This document shows positions 40,294 through 49,694 of a stretch of DNA of 56,877 nucleotides, piece after piece (the stretch's first letter is position 1; every line of letters begins with the position of its first letter). Origin of the DNA: an uncultured Mycoplasmatota bacterium (GTDB lineage: Bacteria; Bacillota_I; Bacilli_A; RF39; UBA660). Location: positions 1 to 56,877 of the forward strand of contig USFF01000005.1 in NCBI GenBank assembly GCA_900553835.1. Reading direction: 5' to 3'. A model generated the notes under the pieces. It was not told where the DNA came from and made no database searches. It saw nothing but the letters and a program-made list of their open reading frames with translations. A program made the translations under genes and the position numbers.

Positions 40294-41790
40294 ATGATTT
40301 TAAATATTATTAGAACTATCGGAGAACACTATAACGAATGGAAAAACGTTTATTATATTATTGGTAGTATTCTTACTATCATGTGGTTTTACAAAAAAGG
40401 ATATTACATCATAGGTTTATTTTTTACAAGAAAATTTAAACCTGCTAAAAATAAACACAAGTATGCAATTTTAATTGCAGCTAGAAATGAAAAAAATGTT
40501 ATAGGTAATTTACTTGATAGTATAAATAAACAAGATTATGACATGAGTCTAGTAACAACATTCGTAGTTGCTGATAATTGTACAGATAACACAGCAGAAA
40601 TAGCAAGAAACCACGGTGCAGTTTGCTACGAAAGATTTGATAATGATCATAGAACTAAAGGTTATGCTCTTGAATTCTTACTCGATAAAATTGAGGAAGA
40701 TTATGGAAGAATGAATTTTGAAGGATATTTTATATTTGATGCAGATAATTTACTTAATACCGATTATATATCTAGAATGAATGACTCTTTTGATGAAGGA
40801 TGTAAAATTATAACTTCATATAGAAACACAAAAAACTTTGATGAAAACTGGATAGCGTCTACTTATGCTCTTCACTGGATAAGAAGTATAAGAGCAAACC
40901 ACCGAGCAAGAAGTGTTTTAAGACTTGCTACTAATATCCAAGGAACAGGTTTCTTATTCACAAATGAAATAGTTAAAAATGGATGGCACTATACATCTCT
41001 TACTGAAGACCGTGCTTTAACAGCAGACGCAGTTGCCCAGGGATATCAAATTACATATAATGATAAAGCAATGTTTTACGACGAACAACCAACAAGTTTA
41101 AAAGTTGCTTTAAGACAGCGTACTAGATGGAGTAAAGGTCATTTACAAGCATTTGTAGAAAGTGGTCCTTACCTATTTATAAATATATTCCTAGGTAAAT
41201 GGTATGTTAGAACTAAATGGGGAGAAAATTCAGTTAACAAGAAAAAAACAAGTAAAACATTTAAAGAATTTACTTTAAATATAATAGAAAATATAAGACA
41301 TAGATTTGCTTCATATGATACTCTTATGCAGTTAACTCCTTTTAGTGTATTTAATCTTGCTAGATGGATAATAGTAATATGGTTTATGAAATCATGTTAT
41401 ATGTATAATACTGGAATAGATATGAATTTCTTTGAAGGTGGAACTTATTTAGCAAAAGGTTTAAGAAAACTTTTTGAAATAGAAATAGTTAAAAATGCAG
41501 GAATGAATGCATTCTTATTAGGATTACTTCTTAACTTATGGACTAGAATATTATTTAGAATTGGTGACTATTTTGAAAGAATGTGGGTAGCAGTTTACTT
41601 ATTCATAGTAGAACACAAAAACATAAAGCCTATGCCTCTATATAAAAAGGCACTTTATACTCTTACTTGGCCAACATTTGATATTATAGGTAGATGGACA
41701 ACATACGTTGCTTTATTTATGAAAGTTGAATGGAAACCTATTCCTCATGAAAGTAAAATTACTATTGATGATATTAAAGGAGTTAAATAA
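40294..41790 (+). CDS. Processive family 2 glycosyltransferase, membrane-bound
   Basis: Polysaccharide-synthase-like enzyme. One N-terminal helix is followed by a GT-A domain: IAARNEKNVIGNLLDSI, DNCTDNTAEIA, FIFDADN (DxD), TEDRAL and QRTRWSKGH (the QxxRW product-gating motif). Several C-terminal helices follow. About 498 residues. The ATG at 40282 is part of the ribosome site (GAGGTG), so ATG 40294 is chosen. It may build a glycan or glycolipid anchor; product unknown. Single gene between divergent murG and the dlt-like operon. Confidence 0.9.
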   Translation: MILNIIRTIGEHYNEWKNVYYIIGSILTIMWFYKKGYYIIGLFFTRKFKPAKNKHKYAILIAARNEKNVIGNLLDSINKQDYDMSLVTTFVVADNCTDNTAEIARNHGAVCYERFDNDHRTKGYALEFLLDKIEEDYGRMNFEGYFIFDADNLLNTDYISRMNDSFDEGCKIITSYRNTKNFDENWIASTYALHWIRSIRANHRARSVLRLATNIQGTGFLFTNEIVKNGWHYTSLTEDRALTADAVAQGYQITYNDKAMFYDEQPTSLKVALRQRTRWSKGHLQAFVESGPYLFINIFLGKWYVRTKWGENSVNKKKTSKTFKEFTLNIIENIRHRFASYDTLMQLTPFSVFNLARWIIVIWFMKSCYMYNTGIDMNFFEGGTYLAKGLRKLFEIEIVKNAGMNAFLLGLLLNLWTRILFRIGDYFERMWVAVYLFIVEHKNIKPMPLYKKALYTLTWPTFDIIGRWTTYVALFMKVEWKPIPHESKITIDDIKGVK

Positions 41791-41833
41791 CTTCTTTTTT
41801 GTCACTTAGTAGTCACAATAAAGTGATATAATA

Positions 41834-41868
41834 TTGTTTAATTAATTACTATTTGCTATAATAGTAAT
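41834..41868 (+). promoter_or_regulatory. Promoter and inverted repeat of the dlt-like operon
   Basis: TTGTTT (41834-41839), 17-bp spacer, TATAAT (41857-41862). The -10 lies in an 8-bp inverted repeat ATTACTAT/ATAGTAAT (41845-41852 and 41861-41868), a possible operator. Confidence 0.65.
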
Positions 41869-41891
41869 CGCAAAGAAGGAAGTGAAGCAAA

Positions 41892-43412
41892 ATGAAGTTA
41901 GTACTTGAGTATTTAGAAGAAACAACTAGTAAATTTAGTGAAAAAATAGCCATAATAGAAGAAGAAAATAAAGTGACATATAAAGAACTACTTGAAAGTT
42001 CTAAAATAATTGGAAGTAACTTAATAGATAAAGCATCTTTAAATGAACCAGTAATAGTATTTATGGATAAAGGTATAACTACCCTAGAATTATTTTTTGG
42101 GATTTTATATTCAGGAGCATGTTATAGCCTAATTAATCCGGATTTTCCAGAAGCAAGAGTTAAAACTATAAAGGGTGTTCTTGAAAGTAAAATAGTTATT
42201 ACTAATAAAGAAAACTTTGAAAAAGCAAAAAATATATTTACAGATTTAAATATCTATTTAGTAGAAGATTTAATAACTGGAAAAATAAATGAAGAAGAAT
42301 TAAACAAAATTAGAGAAAATAAGTTAGATATAGATCCAGTATATATTAATTTTACTTCAGGATCAACTGGAGTTCCTAAAGGAGTTGCTATTGCAAGCAG
42401 AAGTATAATTGATTTTATAGATGAATTCACAAAAGAATTTAATATAAATGAAAATGATATAATAGCAAATCAAGCACCTTTTGATTTTGATGTTTCAGTA
42501 AAAGATATATTTTCATCAATTAAAACCGGAAGTACTCTACTAATAATTCCTAAAAAGTACTTCTCTTCTCCAGCAAAATTACTTGATTATATAACAGATA
42601 ATAAAGCAACAACCCTAATATGGGCAGTAAGCGCTTTATGTTTAATCACTACATTCCACGCTCTTGATTATAAGGTACCTGAAAGTGTTAACAAAATAAT
42701 CTACAGTGGAGAAGTAATGCCAATTAAACATTTAAACATATGGATGGAAAAATTACCAAAAGCAGAGATCATTAATGTATATGGTCCTACTGAAATAACA
42801 TGTAATTGTACATTTCATAAAATAAATAGAAATAGAGACTACTCAAATGGTGTTCCAATTGGTAAACCATTTAAAAATGAAAAAGTATTTCTATTAAATG
42901 ATAAAGATGAATTAATAATTGATAAAAACATTCCAGGAGAAATATGTGTAAGTGGAACATGTGTTGGACTAGGATATTATAATAACAAAGAAGTAACAGA
43001 TAAACATTTCATGCAAAATCCGCTTAATAAAAGTTACATAGAAATAATATATAAAACAGGAGATTTAGCGGTATATAATGAATATAACGAATTAGTATTT
43101 AAAGGTAGAAAAGATTTTCAAATTAAATATATGGGTCATAGAATAGAACTAGAAGAAATAGATAGAGAAATACTAAAAATAGATGGCATTAAAAGAGTTG
43201 TAACACTATTTAATGAAGAAAAACATAAGCTATGGGCATTTTATGTAGGAGATGTTACTAAAGAAGAAATAATTGAAAAACTTAAAAAAGATGTTCCAGA
43301 GTATATGATTCCTTCTATGTATAAACAAATGGATGAATTTATATTAAATAAAAATGGTAAAATAGATAGAAATATTTTAAAAGATATTATGGAGGGCAAG
43401 GATGGACTTTAA
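41892..43412 (+). CDS. dltA: DltA-like amino acid:carrier-protein ligase
   Basis: Activates an amino acid with ATP and loads it on the carrier protein encoded downstream. Adenylation motifs: FTSGSTGVPKGVAI (about 153), NVYGPTEITCNCTF (295), YKTGDLAVYNEYNELVFKGRKDFQIKYMGHRIELEEI (386-422) and the C-terminal catalytic Lys in NKNGKIDR. 506 residues, the normal DltA size. The segment that shapes the D-alanine pocket reads IWAVSALCLITTF, not the usual arrangement, so the substrate may differ. Overlaps the next gene by 11 bases. Confidence 0.85.
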   Translation: MKLVLEYLEETTSKFSEKIAIIEEENKVTYKELLESSKIIGSNLIDKASLNEPVIVFMDKGITTLELFFGILYSGACYSLINPDFPEARVKTIKGVLESKIVITNKENFEKAKNIFTDLNIYLVEDLITGKINEEELNKIRENKLDIDPVYINFTSGSTGVPKGVAIASRSIIDFIDEFTKEFNINENDIIANQAPFDFDVSVKDIFSSIKTGSTLLIIPKKYFSSPAKLLDYITDNKATTLIWAVSALCLITTFHALDYKVPESVNKIIYSGEVMPIKHLNIWMEKLPKAEIINVYGPTEITCNCTFHKINRNRDYSNGVPIGKPFKNEKVFLLNDKDELIIDKNIPGEICVSGTCVGLGYYNNKEVTDKHFMQNPLNKSYIEIIYKTGDLAVYNEYNELVFKGRKDFQIKYMGHRIELEEIDREILKIDGIKRVVTLFNEEKHKLWAFYVGDVTKEEIIEKLKKDVPEYMIPSMYKQMDEFILNKNGKIDRNILKDIMEGKDGL

Positions 43413-44559
43413 TGATATTATAAAGAGCTATGATACTCCCCTATTTATATATGACTGTGATAAAATAAATAAAAGAATATCATATTTAAGAAATATTTTA
43501 TGTGCTGACATATGTTATGCAATAAAAGCAAATACGTTTGTAATAAAAGAGATAAAAGATAACATTGATAGAATGGAAATATGTTCTTTTGGAGAATACA
43601 AAATATGTAAAGAAAATATGTGTCCAAGTAATAAAATGGTTATAAGTGGAGTTAATAAAAACTATGAAGAAATAAATTATATTATAGAAAACGAAGAAAA
43701 TATATTAAGGTACACTATTGAAAGTATAAATCAGTTTAAACTACTTCTTGATTTATCTAGTAAGTACAAAAGAAAAATAAACATAATGCCAAGAATAACA
43801 AGTGGTAATCAGTTCGGAATAACTTATGAAGAACTAGAATATATAATAGAAAATAAAAATGAATTTATGTTTTTAAGTGGTATTGAATACTTTAGTGGAA
43901 CACAAAAATCTAGTTTAAAAAGAATAGAAAAAGAACTTACAAGTATAAATGAACACATAAAAGAAATAGAAAATAAATATAAAATTACTATTAATGAGAT
44001 AGAATATGGTCCAGGACTTAAAGTAAACTATTTTATAGATGAAGAATTTGATGAAGAAGAATATTTAAAAGAAATCAGTTTATTAATTAAAAATAATTTA
44101 AGTAATAAAAAAGTAATACTTGAAATAGGAAGAAGTATAGTTGCTAGTTCTGGATATTATCTAACTAAAGTAGCTGACTTAAAAGAAAATAAAACAGGTA
44201 AATATGCTATTTTAGATGGTGGAATTAACCATTTAGTATACTATGGTGGTTCTATGGGAATGAGAATTCCTGAGTATGAAGTACTAAATAAAAACAAAGA
44301 AGAAGATATAGTTAATCTATTTGGTTCACTGTGTACGATTAACGACTGTATACTAAAATGTGCAAAAACACCTAAACTAGAAATAAATGATACATTTATA
44401 TTTAAAAATGTAGGAGCATATTCAGTAACAGAAGGTATTAACCTATTTTTAAGTAGAGATATGCCTAAAGTACTACTTATAAGTAATAACAAAGAAATAT
44501 TAGTAAGGGATAAATTTAATACATATAAATTAAATTGTCCAAATTATGGAGGTAAATAA
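43402..44559 (+). CDS. Fold-III PLP decarboxylase, probably acting on a carrier-bound amino acid
   Basis: Diaminopimelate/ornithine decarboxylase fold. PLP-binding Lys42 in CYAIKAN, GIEYFSGTQ (160-168) where typical members have GxHxHxGSQ, EIGRSIVASSGYYLTKVADLK (241), LDGGINHLVY, LCTINDC (310; substrate Cys and Asp) and GAYSVTEGINLFLSRDMPKVLLI. The relaxed FSGTQ and the C-terminal FLSR...P pattern recall the subgroup that includes BtrK, which decarboxylates an amino acid tethered to an acyl carrier protein. Placement between the ligase and the carrier gene supports that reading. 385 residues. An alanine-racemase-type activity is less likely from the motifs. Confidence 0.75.
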   Translation: MDFNDIIKSYDTPLFIYDCDKINKRISYLRNILCADICYAIKANTFVIKEIKDNIDRMEICSFGEYKICKENMCPSNKMVISGVNKNYEEINYIIENEENILRYTIESINQFKLLLDLSSKYKRKINIMPRITSGNQFGITYEELEYIIENKNEFMFLSGIEYFSGTQKSSLKRIEKELTSINEHIKEIENKYKITINEIEYGPGLKVNYFIDEEFDEEEYLKEISLLIKNNLSNKKVILEIGRSIVASSGYYLTKVADLKENKTGKYAILDGGINHLVYYGGSMGMRIPEYEVLNKNKEEDIVNLFGSLCTINDCILKCAKTPKLEINDTFIFKNVGAYSVTEGINLFLSRDMPKVLLISNNKEILVRDKFNTYKLNCPNYGGK

Positions 44560-44789
44560 TGGAAAAGTTATTAGAAATATTAGAAAATATAAAACCAGGA
44601 GTAGATTATGAAAATATTGATACTTTAATAGATGATCACTATTTAGACTCATTATCTATATTATCACTAATCGCAGAAATAGAAGAAGAGTTTGACTTAA
44701 TAGTTCCAACTGTAGAAATTATACCCGCTAACTTTAATTCTGTAAAAAGTATGATGGCTTTAATAAATAAACTATCCGAGGAAGATTAA
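44559..44789 (+). CDS. dltC: DltC-like carrier protein
   Basis: 76 residues, acidic, four-helix carrier protein with the phosphopantetheine serine in LDSLSIL (Ser31) and the following helix IEEEFDLIVP. Start overlaps the decarboxylase stop by one base (TAATG). AcpS, which would attach the cofactor, is encoded 2.5 kb downstream on the other strand. Confidence 0.88.
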   Translation: MEKLLEILENIKPGVDYENIDTLIDDHYLDSLSILSLIAEIEEEFDLIVPTVEIIPANFNSVKSMMALINKLSEED

Positions 44790-44790
44790 G

Positions 44791-46365
44791 ATGCAATATA
44801 GTGATTTAACTTATCTTCTTCTTTTTTTGCCATTAGTAATTATTATCTACTCTATAACTCCAAAGAAATTAAGGTGGCTTACCCTGCTACTTGCTAGTTA
44901 TATATTCTTTTATAGCATAAGTAAATATCTAATTATCTATATGTTAGGAACTACTTTAATAATTTATATAATATCAATTATATTAGATAAATTAAAAATA
45001 AAAGAAAAGATTTTATTAGAAGGACTAGAAAAAGAAGAAAGAAAATTAATTAAGAAGAAATATGCTAAAAAAAGAAAAATAGTTTTAATACTTGGAATAC
45101 TTTTAGTTTTGCTTCCTCTTACATTAACTAAATATCTAGGTTTTATATCAGAAAGTATTAAAGACATAACAAGTATTAATTTAAATCTAACTAATCTAAT
45201 CGCACCTATAGGAATAAGTTTTTACTCATTAGAAGCAATTAGCTATTTAGTAGACATCTATAGAGAGAAAATAGAAGTAAATAAAAATTTCTTTAAATTA
45301 TCTTTGTATTTAACATTCTTTCCTAAACTAATGGAAGGACCTATTACTAGGTATGAAGAGGTATCTTCTTCTTTATATGAGGGGAATATAATAACTTATA
45401 AAAATTTAACATTTGGACTTCAAAGAATTATATATGGGCTTATAAAGAAAATAGTTATAGTATCAAGAGTACATTTAACAGTAGAGGCAATATTTAAAAA
45501 TTATACTAGTTATAACGGAAGTGTTCTTTTAATAGGAATAGTGCTTTATATAATAGAACTTTATATGGACTTTTCAGGTGTAATGGATATAGTTATAGGT
45601 ACAAGTGAAATATTTGGAATAAAACTTCCAGAAAACTTTAAAAGACCATTCTTTTCAAGAAGTATAAGTGACTTCTGGTCAAGGTGGCATGTTACTTTAG
45701 GAGCGTTTTTTAAAGACTACATATTCTACCCTGTTTCACTTTCTAAGTTTTCAAGAAACATCACACTTAAAACAAGAAAAACATTAGGTAATCACTTTGG
45801 GCCATTAATTGCTGGATCGATTGCCCTACTGCTTGTATGGCTAGCAAATGGCTTATGGCATGGTGCAGGATACCACTATATACTATTTGGACTATATCAC
45901 TTTACATTTATACTTCTAGGTAATATATTTAGTCCATTAATAAATAAATTCTATGAAAAAACAAAAATAAATAAAGATAACTTTATTATAAAAGTTTTAT
46001 GTATATTAAGAACTACTATAATAGTAATATTTGGAGAAATATTCTTTAAAGCACCAAGCGTTAAAAGTGCACTTTATATAATTAAAAATATATTTACTAA
46101 CTTTAATTTAGATTTTATTAAAAATCATACATTATTAAAATTAGGACTAGATAATCAAGATATATTCATAATTATATTTACACTTATAATAGTATTTATA
46201 GTAGGAATATTTAATGAAAAAAATATAAGTATTAGAGAAAAAGTATCTAAGAAACCATTGGTAATAAGATGGATAATATATTACTCATTGATATTCTATT
46301 TACTTATATTCGGAGCATATCTAGGACCATACGTACCAGTAGATCCAATGTATGCATCATTTTAG
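44791..46365 (+). CDS. dltB: MBOAT O-acyltransferase, DltB-like
   Basis: Multi-spanning membrane acyltransferase moving the aminoacyl group across the membrane. About 11 helices. MBOAT features: FYSLEAISYLVDIYR, FPKLMEGPITRYEE, MDFSGVMDIVIGTSEIFGIKLPENF, RPFFSRSISDFWSRWHVTLG, and the catalytic histidine in NGLWHGAGYHYILFGLYH. 524 residues, longer than canonical DltB (about 400) at the cytoplasmic loop after helix 2 and at the C-terminus. One base after dltC. Confidence 0.9.
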   Translation: MQYSDLTYLLLFLPLVIIIYSITPKKLRWLTLLLASYIFFYSISKYLIIYMLGTTLIIYIISIILDKLKIKEKILLEGLEKEERKLIKKKYAKKRKIVLILGILLVLLPLTLTKYLGFISESIKDITSINLNLTNLIAPIGISFYSLEAISYLVDIYREKIEVNKNFFKLSLYLTFFPKLMEGPITRYEEVSSSLYEGNIITYKNLTFGLQRIIYGLIKKIVIVSRVHLTVEAIFKNYTSYNGSVLLIGIVLYIIELYMDFSGVMDIVIGTSEIFGIKLPENFKRPFFSRSISDFWSRWHVTLGAFFKDYIFYPVSLSKFSRNITLKTRKTLGNHFGPLIAGSIALLLVWLANGLWHGAGYHYILFGLYHFTFILLGNIFSPLINKFYEKTKINKDNFIIKVLCILRTTIIVIFGEIFFKAPSVKSALYIIKNIFTNFNLDFIKNHTLLKLGLDNQDIFIIIFTLIIVFIVGIFNEKNISIREKVSKKPLVIRWIIYYSLIFYLLIFGAYLGPYVPVDPMYASF

Positions 46366-46374
46366 GAGGTAAGG

Positions 46375-47310
46375 ATGAAAAATTATATAAAAAGTATAAT
46401 ATTTATAATAATCTTAATATCATTAATATTATTATTAGGAATAGTTTTTACTCCTAAAAATAATGAACTTGCAAATAATGAAGCAGATTTAAAAGCTAAC
46501 GGAATATTAGGAGAAAAAGAAAATACTATAGATGTTATTGTTATTGGGGATTCCTTAACATATAGTTCTTTTATCCCACTTGAAATGTTTAAAAACTATG
46601 GTTTTACTTCATATATATGTGGAACACATGCACAGATGATGTTTAATTCATATAGATTTTTAGAAAAATCATTAGAAAAACAAAAACCAAAAGTAGTTAT
46701 ATTAGAAACTAATGCTTTATTTAGAAAATATTCTGCTAAAAAAGATTTTATTAATAAATTAGAAAAAACATTTCCTTTCTTTGAATATCATAATAGATGG
46801 AAAACTCTTAAATTAAATGATATTACTAGTAATAAAAATTATACATACACTGATCCTATGAAAGGATATATGCTTAAAAGAAGTATAAAACCTTCAAAAA
46901 ATCATAACTATATGAAACACAATAATAAAAAAGCTATTATCCCAGAGGGAAATTATAAATACTTAGAAATGATGAAAAAGAAATGTGAAGAAAATGGTAT
47001 TAAATTTGTTTTAGTAAGCGCTCCTAGTTTAACTAATTATAACTACAGTAAACATAATACTTTAAAAGAATATGCTAAAAATAATAAAATAGATTATATT
47101 GATTTAAATATTGATAACATAACAGGTATTGACTGGAATGAAGATACAACTGATAAGGGTGACCATTTAAACTATAAAGGGGCTAAAAAAGTAAGTAACT
47201 ACCTAGGTAATTATCTATATCAAAAATATAATTTAACTGATAAAAGAAATGATATAAGCTATAATAGTTGGCTAAAAGATTTAAGTAAATATGAAAAATT
47301 AGTTAATTAA
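46375..47310 (+). CDS. dltD: DltD-like SGNH hydrolase/transferase
   Basis: Membrane-anchored by an N-terminal helix (6-28), catalytic domain outside. SGNH residues: IVIGDSLTYSSFIP (Ser), KPKVVILETNALF (Asn position) and C-terminal DKGDHLNYKGAKKVSNYL (Asp-x-His). DltD passes the aminoacyl group from DltB to lipoteichoic acid. 311 residues, shorter than canonical DltD (about 390-420). Last gene of the operon; AGGAGGT ribosome site. Confidence 0.85.
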   Translation: MKNYIKSIIFIIILISLILLLGIVFTPKNNELANNEADLKANGILGEKENTIDVIVIGDSLTYSSFIPLEMFKNYGFTSYICGTHAQMMFNSYRFLEKSLEKQKPKVVILETNALFRKYSAKKDFINKLEKTFPFFEYHNRWKTLKLNDITSNKNYTYTDPMKGYMLKRSIKPSKNHNYMKHNNKKAIIPEGNYKYLEMMKKKCEENGIKFVLVSAPSLTNYNYSKHNTLKEYAKNNKIDYIDLNIDNITGIDWNEDTTDKGDHLNYKGAKKVSNYLGNYLYQKYNLTDKRNDISYNSWLKDLSKYEKLVN

Positions 47311-47320
47311 TTTTTCAAGT

Positions 47321-47347
47321 AAAAAAAGAAAGTAATTTCATACTTCC
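47321..47347 (-). terminator. Terminator of ltaS-acpS
   Basis: Seven-bp stem with one G-U pair (GGAAGTA/TACTTTC) followed by T7 on the minus strand. The acpS TGA lies in the loop. Confidence 0.65.
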
Positions 47348-47688
47348 TTATAGCAAATTACACTAGCAACTGCATATTCTCCATCATGAGAAATTGAAAG
47401 GCTAAAATTTAGGCTTTCTTTTTTTATATATTCTTCTAACTTATTATGAAATACAAAGTAAGGTCTATAATTATTATGGATAACTTCAATATCAAGAAAA
47501 CTATAAACATTAAGAGAAACACCAAGTGACTTTAAAAGTGCTTCTTTAGCAGCATACATTCCTGCTTTAGTTTCTAATGCTTTATGTTCCTTAAAATATT
47601 CTAATTCATTTAAAGTAAATATTTTGTCTAGATGTTTAATACTTTCTAACCTATTCACTCTAATAATATCTATACCATTACTTATCAT
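47338..47688 (-). CDS. acpS: Holo-acyl-carrier-protein synthase
   Basis: Transfers phosphopantetheine from CoA to carrier proteins. GIDIIRVNRLES with the metal Asp near the N-terminus, TLNELEYFKEHKALETKAGMYAAKEALLKSLG with the second metal site, and SISHDGEYAVASVI at the end. 116 residues, normal. Overlaps the 3' end of ltaS by 11 bases. Besides the fatty-acid carrier it could activate the DltC-like protein next door. Confidence 0.95.
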   Translation of the reverse strand: MISNGIDIIRVNRLESIKHLDKIFTLNELEYFKEHKALETKAGMYAAKEALLKSLGVSLNVYSFLDIEVIHNNYRPYFVFHNKLEEYIKKESLNFSLSISHDGEYAVASVICYKEV

Positions 47689-49624
47689 TTTTATTTTCCT
47701 TTATACTAAAATAATCTGTCTTTAAAGTCAAATCATTCTTTTTAATTAAACCACTAATATAATGGTTCATATTTTCTAACTCTTCAGGTTTAATATACTT
47801 ATTATTAACTACTTCTCCACCTACTGTATAAACTTTACCATTGTACCAAGAATAATCACTAAAGAATACATAACCTTTATAATCCTTACTAAGAGCATTC
47901 TCTCCTATATAATTATTAGAATTATAATTAATATCAAACATATTTAGAAGAGTTGGTAATATATTAAGCTGTGAAGTAACTTCTTTAACTGTTTTTTTAG
48001 TTTTACCATCATATATAAAGAATGGTGTATGATTTATTAAATTATTAGAAGTATCTTTATATTTATCTAAAATACTTTGATCAGTTAAAGTATAAAGATA
48101 ATGATCTGTAAATACTACAATAGCTGTTTTAGATAAAAGTTCTTTCTCCTCTAATTTATCTAAAAGTAGTCCTATCATATAATCTGTTTCCTTAGCTTGA
48201 CGTCTAGCACAATCTTCTTCTGTCATATCAGGAAGTTTATAATTCTTTGGTAGTTTATCTACTCCAAGTTCTTCTAAAGCATCAAGTGTAATTAAAGTTT
48301 TGCATGCTCCTTTTTCACTACTAAAAGGTAAATGAGGAGTATATGTAATAATATAGTCAACAAACTTTTCATTTTCAAACATTTTACTACTGAAGTCTTC
48401 ATTTAAAATAAGTTCTCTGTCAAGTTCATATTCCTTATTCTTATAATTATACATATCAACTAAACCATAATAATTATCATATCCCCAGTTTTTATAGTTA
48501 GCTCCCCTACTATAAAATTCACTAGTATTCATATGAAAAGCATTAACTGTATAACCTTCACTTTTAAATAATTTAGCAAGTGTATTTGGAAAAGTATTCT
48601 TACTAAATGAATAAGCATTTTGAGTAAATGAAAGAGGTGTAATAAATCCTGTATTAACAGCAAATTCAGAATTAAATGTACTTCCTCCACCATTATAATA
48701 AGAATAATGATTTGTAAAATTAATACTTCCTTTCATTAACTTATAAAGATTTGGTGTATCCTTTTCATTTAAAAGCCATGAGTCTAATCCTTCTAACTGT
48801 AAAAGAATTAAATTCTTACCCTTAAGTAAACCTGTATACCTATCACTCACTTTATTATCTTCCATATTATAAATATCTTTTAAAAATTTAAGTTCTTCCT
48901 CACTAGTTGATTTCTTTGGTTTTAAAAATGTAATATAAAAGTTTCTGAAACTATATTCATATAAACCACTTATTCTCATACTTTTATTATTATCATTAAA
49001 ATTAATATATATATTTCTAGGATTTTTCCAAGTAGACCAAGTTAATTCTTTATCTTTTTTTCCCAAAAGCATAGGAATAAATAAATGCATAATAATAAAT
49101 ATCACAAATACTTTAGATAAACATTTAAAATTATTTTCCTTTTTATTAGGAAAATACTTTAAACTTAAACCAAATAAACTTAAAATAACTATCATTAACA
49201 AATAAACAACTTTATTACAATTAACTATTGCATCCATAAAATAGCCTGATCCTTCACCTGCTAAAAGGACAAGAGAAAAATCAAAGAATGAACTAGTCAT
49301 ACTATAATAAACATTATTAACTGTAAATAAAGCAAAGCTTATTATAAAAAACATAACATGTATAATCTTACCAATATTCTTTTTAAAAGATAGTATAACT
49401 CCTACAATTAAAGTTACCCATATAATAGTAAATAAATTAGGAACTATACTAAATACACTATAAAAGTGTATTTTATATCCTAAAATTCTAGTAAATAAGT
49501 CCATTAAAATAAATGGAAGAATTAATAATATTTCTCTTCTATATTTAATAAAAAAATCTTTAACTTTATTTATTACTTTTAAAAACTTATTATTTTTCTT
49601 TTTATTTTTTACTTCTTTTTTCAT
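47678..49624 (-). CDS. ltaS: Lipoteichoic acid synthase, LtaS type
   Basis: Polymerises glycerol phosphate from phosphatidylglycerol outside the membrane. Five N-terminal helices (about 33-185), then a sulfatase-fold domain: LLQLEGLDSWLL (metal Glu), YYNGGGSTFNSEFAVNTG with the catalytic Thr, and IVVFTDHYLYTL (metal Asp-His). 648 residues, normal. Makes the polymer that the neighbouring dlt-like system probably decorates. Weak ribosome site; promoter TGGACT-17-TACAAT. Confidence 0.93.
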   Translation of the reverse strand: MKKEVKNKKKNNKFLKVINKVKDFFIKYRREILLILPFILMDLFTRILGYKIHFYSVFSIVPNLFTIIWVTLIVGVILSFKKNIGKIIHVMFFIISFALFTVNNVYYSMTSSFFDFSLVLLAGEGSGYFMDAIVNCNKVVYLLMIVILSLFGLSLKYFPNKKENNFKCLSKVFVIFIIMHLFIPMLLGKKDKELTWSTWKNPRNIYINFNDNNKSMRISGLYEYSFRNFYITFLKPKKSTSEEELKFLKDIYNMEDNKVSDRYTGLLKGKNLILLQLEGLDSWLLNEKDTPNLYKLMKGSINFTNHYSYYNGGGSTFNSEFAVNTGFITPLSFTQNAYSFSKNTFPNTLAKLFKSEGYTVNAFHMNTSEFYSRGANYKNWGYDNYYGLVDMYNYKNKEYELDRELILNEDFSSKMFENEKFVDYIITYTPHLPFSSEKGACKTLITLDALEELGVDKLPKNYKLPDMTEEDCARRQAKETDYMIGLLLDKLEEKELLSKTAIVVFTDHYLYTLTDQSILDKYKDTSNNLINHTPFFIYDGKTKKTVKEVTSQLNILPTLLNMFDINYNSNNYIGENALSKDYKGYVFFSDYSWYNGKVYTVGGEVVNNKYIKPEELENMNHYISGLIKKNDLTLKTDYFSIKENKNDK

Positions 49625-49639
49625 TTAAATCACAATATA

Positions 49640-49668
49640 ATTGTACCATATTTATACTTAAAAGTCCA
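49640..49668 (-). promoter_or_regulatory. Promoter of ltaS
   Basis: TGGACT (49668-49663), 17-bp spacer, TACAAT (49645-49640) just past the vanZ terminator. Confidence 0.65.
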
Positions 49669-49672
49669 TTAT

Positions 49673-49694
49673 AAAAAGACACATCTAAGTGTCT
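49673..49694 (-). terminator. Terminator of the yqfC-yqfD-vanZ operon
   Basis: AGACAC-TTAGAT-GTGTCT followed by TTTTTAT on the minus strand, overlapping the vanZ stop. Confidence 0.85.

Noticed and set aside
41800..41830. Terminator after the glycosyltransferase gene (TCACTT/AAGTGA repeat)
   Set aside because: The six-bp arms are not followed by a T-run, so termination is not supported.
43402..44559. Alanine racemase of the dlt pathway
   Set aside because: Motifs (YAxKAN, EIGR, LCTINDC, FLSR) are those of fold-III decarboxylases, not racemases. Racemase activity is still kept as a weak alternative.
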